From contig JALRDW010000289.1 in the NCBI GenBank assembly GCA_023262065.1, positions 1 through 7,502 of the forward strand: a stretch of DNA of 7,502 nt, written 5' to 3'. Shown here piece after piece: positions 6,666 to 7,502 of the stretch; within the stretch, counting starts at the first letter, position 1; every line of letters starts with the position of its first letter. The notes beneath the pieces were generated by a model. The model made no database searches, was not told where the DNA came from, and saw nothing but the letters and a program-made list of their open reading frames with translations. The position numbers and the translations under genes are program-made. This stretch comes from Acidimicrobiia bacterium. GTDB lineage: Bacteria > Actinomycetota > Acidimicrobiia > IMCC26256.

Positions 6666-6731
6666 CCGGTCGGTCCCGACCGGGTCCCGCGGGACCGCCG
6701 ACGACCGATCCGGATCGCCGGGGAATCCCGG
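6666..6731. repeat. Run of four inverted repeats upstream of the rRNA promoter
   Basis: Four palindromes lie almost end to end. (a) 6666-6683 has 8-base arms CCGGTCGG/CCGACCGG around TC. (b) 6683-6696, GGTCCCGCGGGACC, is a perfect 14-base palindrome. (c) 6706-6717, CGATCCGGATCG, is a perfect 12-base palindrome. (d) 6718-6731 has CCGGG/CCCGG arms around GAAT. They fill the space between the small gene's -10 box and the rRNA -35 box at 6740. They may be operator sites acting on either promoter, or a DNA element upstream of the rRNA promoter. High GC raises the chance of palindromes, so function is inference only. Confidence 0.5.
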
Positions 6732-6739
6732 ATCCCGAG

Positions 6740-6768
6740 TTGACCGACACCGGGTCGATCCCTATACT
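6740..6768 (+). promoter_or_regulatory. rRNA operon promoter (TTGACC-17-TATACT)
   Basis: The -35 hexamer TTGACC (6740-6745) and the -10 hexamer TATACT (6763-6768) are separated by exactly 17 bases and differ from the TTGACA/TATAAT consensus by one base each. This is much the best sigma-70-type promoter in the window, as expected for rRNA. Transcription should begin near 6773-6776, giving a leader of roughly 360 bases before 16S. No second promoter of similar quality is visible in the leader, though alternative weak ones cannot be excluded. Confidence 0.85.
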
Positions 6769-6788
6769 CCTCAGTCCCGCTCCAGAAG

Positions 6789-6804
6789 CCGGCGCACGCG
6801 CCGG
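6789..6804 (+). repeat. Leader hairpin 1
   Basis: CCGGCG (6789-6794) and CGCCGG (6799-6804) form a 6-pair GC stem with a 4-base loop, CACG. It would lie about 15 bases from the 5' end of the rRNA transcript. Confidence 0.5.
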
Positions 6805-6813
6805 AACCTGAAA

Positions 6814-6900
6814 CGGGCGGTACGGACACCCCAGGCCCAGCCGGGGGAGGAGTACCGACCCGGGTGCAGCCGGATCCCTTCCCGGGGTCCGTCACGCCCG
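6814..6900 (+). repeat. Long leader helix enclosing a 52-base loop
   Basis: CGGGCG (6814-6819) pairs with CGCCCG (6895-6900). ACGGAC (6822-6827) pairs with GTCCGT (6887-6892). CCC (6829-6831) pairs with GGG (6884-6886). Together these make 15 pairs interrupted by a 2x2 internal loop and one bulged A at 6828. A smaller helix, CCGGG/CCCGG (6841-6845 with 6859-6863), fits inside. The extent of pairing makes chance unlikely, but folding has not been computed. Confidence 0.6.
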
Positions 6901-6906
6901 GAATCC

Positions 6907-6929
6907 GGCTCCTTGAAAACGGAACAGTG
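6907..6929 (+). promoter_or_regulatory. boxA-like antitermination element of the rRNA leader
   Basis: GGCTCCTTGAAAACGGAACA and the bases just after it resemble the boxA region of Gram-positive rRNA leaders, where a CTTTGA core is followed by GAAAAC or GAGAAC and AACAG. BoxA RNA binds NusB/NusE and lets RNA polymerase resist Rho termination. The position, about 130 bases into the leader, is suitable. It is the most AT-rich spot of the leader. The assignment is by resemblance only. Confidence 0.6.
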
Positions 6930-6947
6930 ACGCACAAAAGCCAGTGC

Positions 6948-6989
6948 GGACGCATCGATCGGGCCATCCGGCCCCACATCGGGGCGTCC
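6948..6989 (+). repeat. Nested leader hairpin
   Basis: GGACGC (6948-6953) pairs with GCGTCC (6984-6989). Inside it GGGCC (6961-6965) pairs with GGCCC (6970-6974) around ATCC. It follows the boxA-like element in the rRNA leader. Confidence 0.5.
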
Positions 6990-7004
6990 AACCACAGCAA
7001 GTCA

Positions 7005-7034
7005 CCACGACCCCCGGTACCCCGCGGGTCGTGG
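7005..7034 (+). repeat. Leader hairpin with a perfect 9-pair stem
   Basis: CCACGACCC (7005-7013) and GGGTCGTGG (7026-7034) are exact complements around a 12-base loop that contains GGTACC. A smaller hairpin follows at 7047-7062 (GGGTAC/GTATCC around TTCA). Either could be an RNase III or folding element; it is too far from 16S and has no U-tract, so it is not a normal terminator. Confidence 0.55.
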
Positions 7035-7104
7035 GAGTCGTCCGTCGGGTACTTCAGTATCCCCGGCGAGGCGGCATCACGGATCAAATTCGTTCCGGAA
7101 GGCC

Positions 7105-7118
7105 CCACCCTCGGGTGG
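7105..7118 (+). repeat. Small hairpin just before 16S
   Basis: CCACC (7105-7109) and GGTGG (7114-7118) form a 5-pair stem closed by the loop CTCG, about 20 bases before the predicted mature 16S 5' end. It may take part in pre-16S processing. Confidence 0.4.
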
Positions 7119-7137
7119 CGTCGGCCGGCTCGAGATC

Positions 7138-7502
<365 letters not shown>

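Larger units (their letters stand above)
6775..7137 (+). other. rRNA operon leader (5' external transcribed region)
   Basis: This gene-free stretch between the rRNA promoter and the predicted 16S 5' end is rich in self-complementary segments, listed separately. Frames that cross it read through known rRNA signals and show no protein family, so it is taken as non-coding. It should be removed by RNase III and other nucleases. The complementary strand of the 16S processing stem would lie beyond the right end of the window. Confidence 0.8.

Overview
The window is high-GC DNA (about 70% over nearly its whole length) from an actinobacterium. Three things point to class Acidimicrobiia or a close relative: the 5' part of a 16S rRNA gene at the right end, the habitual GTG starts with TANNNT boxes just upstream, and a PASTA-bearing class A penicillin-binding protein. 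The placement below phylum rests on memory of 16S motifs and is tentative.

Layout, left to right. (1) Positions 1-157 encode a fragment of a HipA-family kinase/toxin in clearly lower-GC DNA. It runs in frame into (2) argH, argininosuccinate lyase, with a likely true start at GTG 158. (3) A soluble bacterial cytochrome P450 follows 25 bases after argH on the same strand. (4) A class A PBP (glycosyltransferase + transpeptidase + two PASTA domains) lies on the minus strand, tail to tail with the P450 and only 4 bases from it. Its N-terminus reads as a lipoprotein signal. (5) tyrS is divergent from the PBP across an 84-base intergenic region. (6) A 70-residue tail-anchored-type membrane protein of unknown function lies on the minus strand, convergent with tyrS. 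(7) A palindrome-rich region, a near-consensus rRNA promoter (TTGACC-17-TATACT), a roughly 360-base structured leader with a boxA-like element, and the first ~365 bases of 16S rRNA fill the rest. The sequence stops inside a conserved 16S segment.

Most of this is housekeeping: arginine synthesis, cell-wall synthesis, tyrosyl-tRNA charging and ribosome production. The P450 is the accessory gene. No new multi-gene system is evident. The points worth a second look are the HipA/ArgH junction (a possible assembly chimera about one short read long), the lipobox on the PBP, the repeated TANNNT-6/8-start arrangement suggesting leaderless transcripts, the altered HIGH motif of TyrRS, and the run of inverted repeats between the small membrane-protein gene and the rRNA promoter.
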